From Motiliproteus sp. MSK22-1 (GTDB lineage: Bacteria > Pseudomonadota > Gammaproteobacteria > Pseudomonadales > Balneatricaceae), in contig NZ_MIEQ01000018.1 of NCBI RefSeq assembly GCF_001968815.1, forward strand, positions 62,001 to 126,000: 64,000 nucleotides of DNA, written 5' to 3'. Below are positions 63,741-64,000 of this stretch, piece by piece. The translations under genes and the position numbers were made by a program. The notes under the pieces were generated by a model, which had not been told where the DNA came from, ran no database searches, and saw only the letters and a list, made by a program, of their open reading frames with translations. The first letter of the stretch is position 1, and each line of letters starts with the position of its first letter.

Positions 63741-64000
63741 CTAAAATAACTCCTGGGCGTAGTCCCGAACACTGGTCGGGAAGCGAAAGTAGAGAAATCA
63801 AAAAAATTTAGAGGCGTATTCTCTCGTACTAGTCGTTTGGCTTCAAACAAGAAAGGCAAAAAAAAGCGAAAATGAATCGTTTTCATGCCAATTTAATGAT
63901 GATTTCCATCAATAGGGCCTAAAATTTTTCCTCAGGGGGCGCAAATAAACAATGCCAATGGGGCCATTTGCCGATATGATACCTCCTCTGATTTAGTCAC
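63741..64000. other. Upstream region of tkt
   Basis: No gene is visible up to the window end. A CCCGAACACTGGTCGGG hairpin (63762-63778) precedes the tkt ribosome site. In related genomes this space is divergent to another housekeeping gene; TATGAT at 63975-63980 could be a -10 box for it, without a matching -35 that I can defend. Confidence 0.35.

Overview
The window looks like chromosomal DNA of a marine-type gammaproteobacterium (Oceanospirillales, Alteromonadales or Cellvibrionales-like). The evidence is a complete MSHA-type type IV pilus locus, the hslVU/argS/priA/rpmE housekeeping block, a tkt-epd-pgk-fba run, and gammaproteobacterial tRNAs with encoded CCA. I see no prophage, insertion sequence or CRISPR array. 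The genus cannot be fixed from this sequence.

Layout. 1-5.1 kb: a truncated HD-GYP protein with a degenerate receiver, a membrane diguanylate cyclase, a secreted zincin-like protein, a 54-aa small gene, a membrane protein and a MipA/OmpV-type outer membrane protein. 5.2-8.5 kb: LysR, LysE-type exporter and MocR/PdxR-type regulator. 8.7-12.5 kb: cysI sulfite/nitrite reductase, DUF934 partner, a 48-aa single-pass membrane protein and a CcoG/FixG-type ferredoxin protein. 12.6-13.9 kb: polytopic permease. 14.0-15.4 kb: a candidate membrane-permeabilising toxin with an overlapping two-TM immunity candidate, next to tRNA-Gly(CCC). 16.0-18.0 kb: small RMF-like gene and a tandem two-domain HAD protein with an unusual D-W-H motif. 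18.3-20.5 kb: periplasmic-sensor diguanylate cyclase. 20.6-21.0 kb: tRNA-Phe followed by tandem copies of its own 3' end and terminator. 21.2-35.3 kb: MSHA pilus locus (mshI to mshP) capped by a PilZ gene. 35.4-39.7 kb: radA, metY, malic enzyme. 40.0-49.5 kb: rpmE, priA, argS, SPOR protein, hslVU behind a sigma-32-like promoter, DUF971, an orphan ubiJ, and an FAH-family hydrolase. 49.8-53.9 kb: SpoIIAA-like protein, MFS/LysR divergent pair, serA. 54.3-56.9 kb: FIST protein plus histidine kinase (NosP/NahK-like arrangement). 56.9-63.7 kb: alpha/beta hydrolase and the tkt-epd-pgk-fba run.

A theme is c-di-GMP and surface life: one HD-GYP, two GGDEF enzymes with intact I-sites, MshE with an MshEN-type c-di-GMP-binding N-terminus, a PilZ protein at the end of the pilus locus, and a FIST/kinase pair of the type known to carry nitric-oxide signals into biofilm control. 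The least explained parts are the toxin/immunity pair, the tRNA-Phe tandem repeats, the tandem HAD protein, and the small genes at 3175-3339 and 10917-11063.
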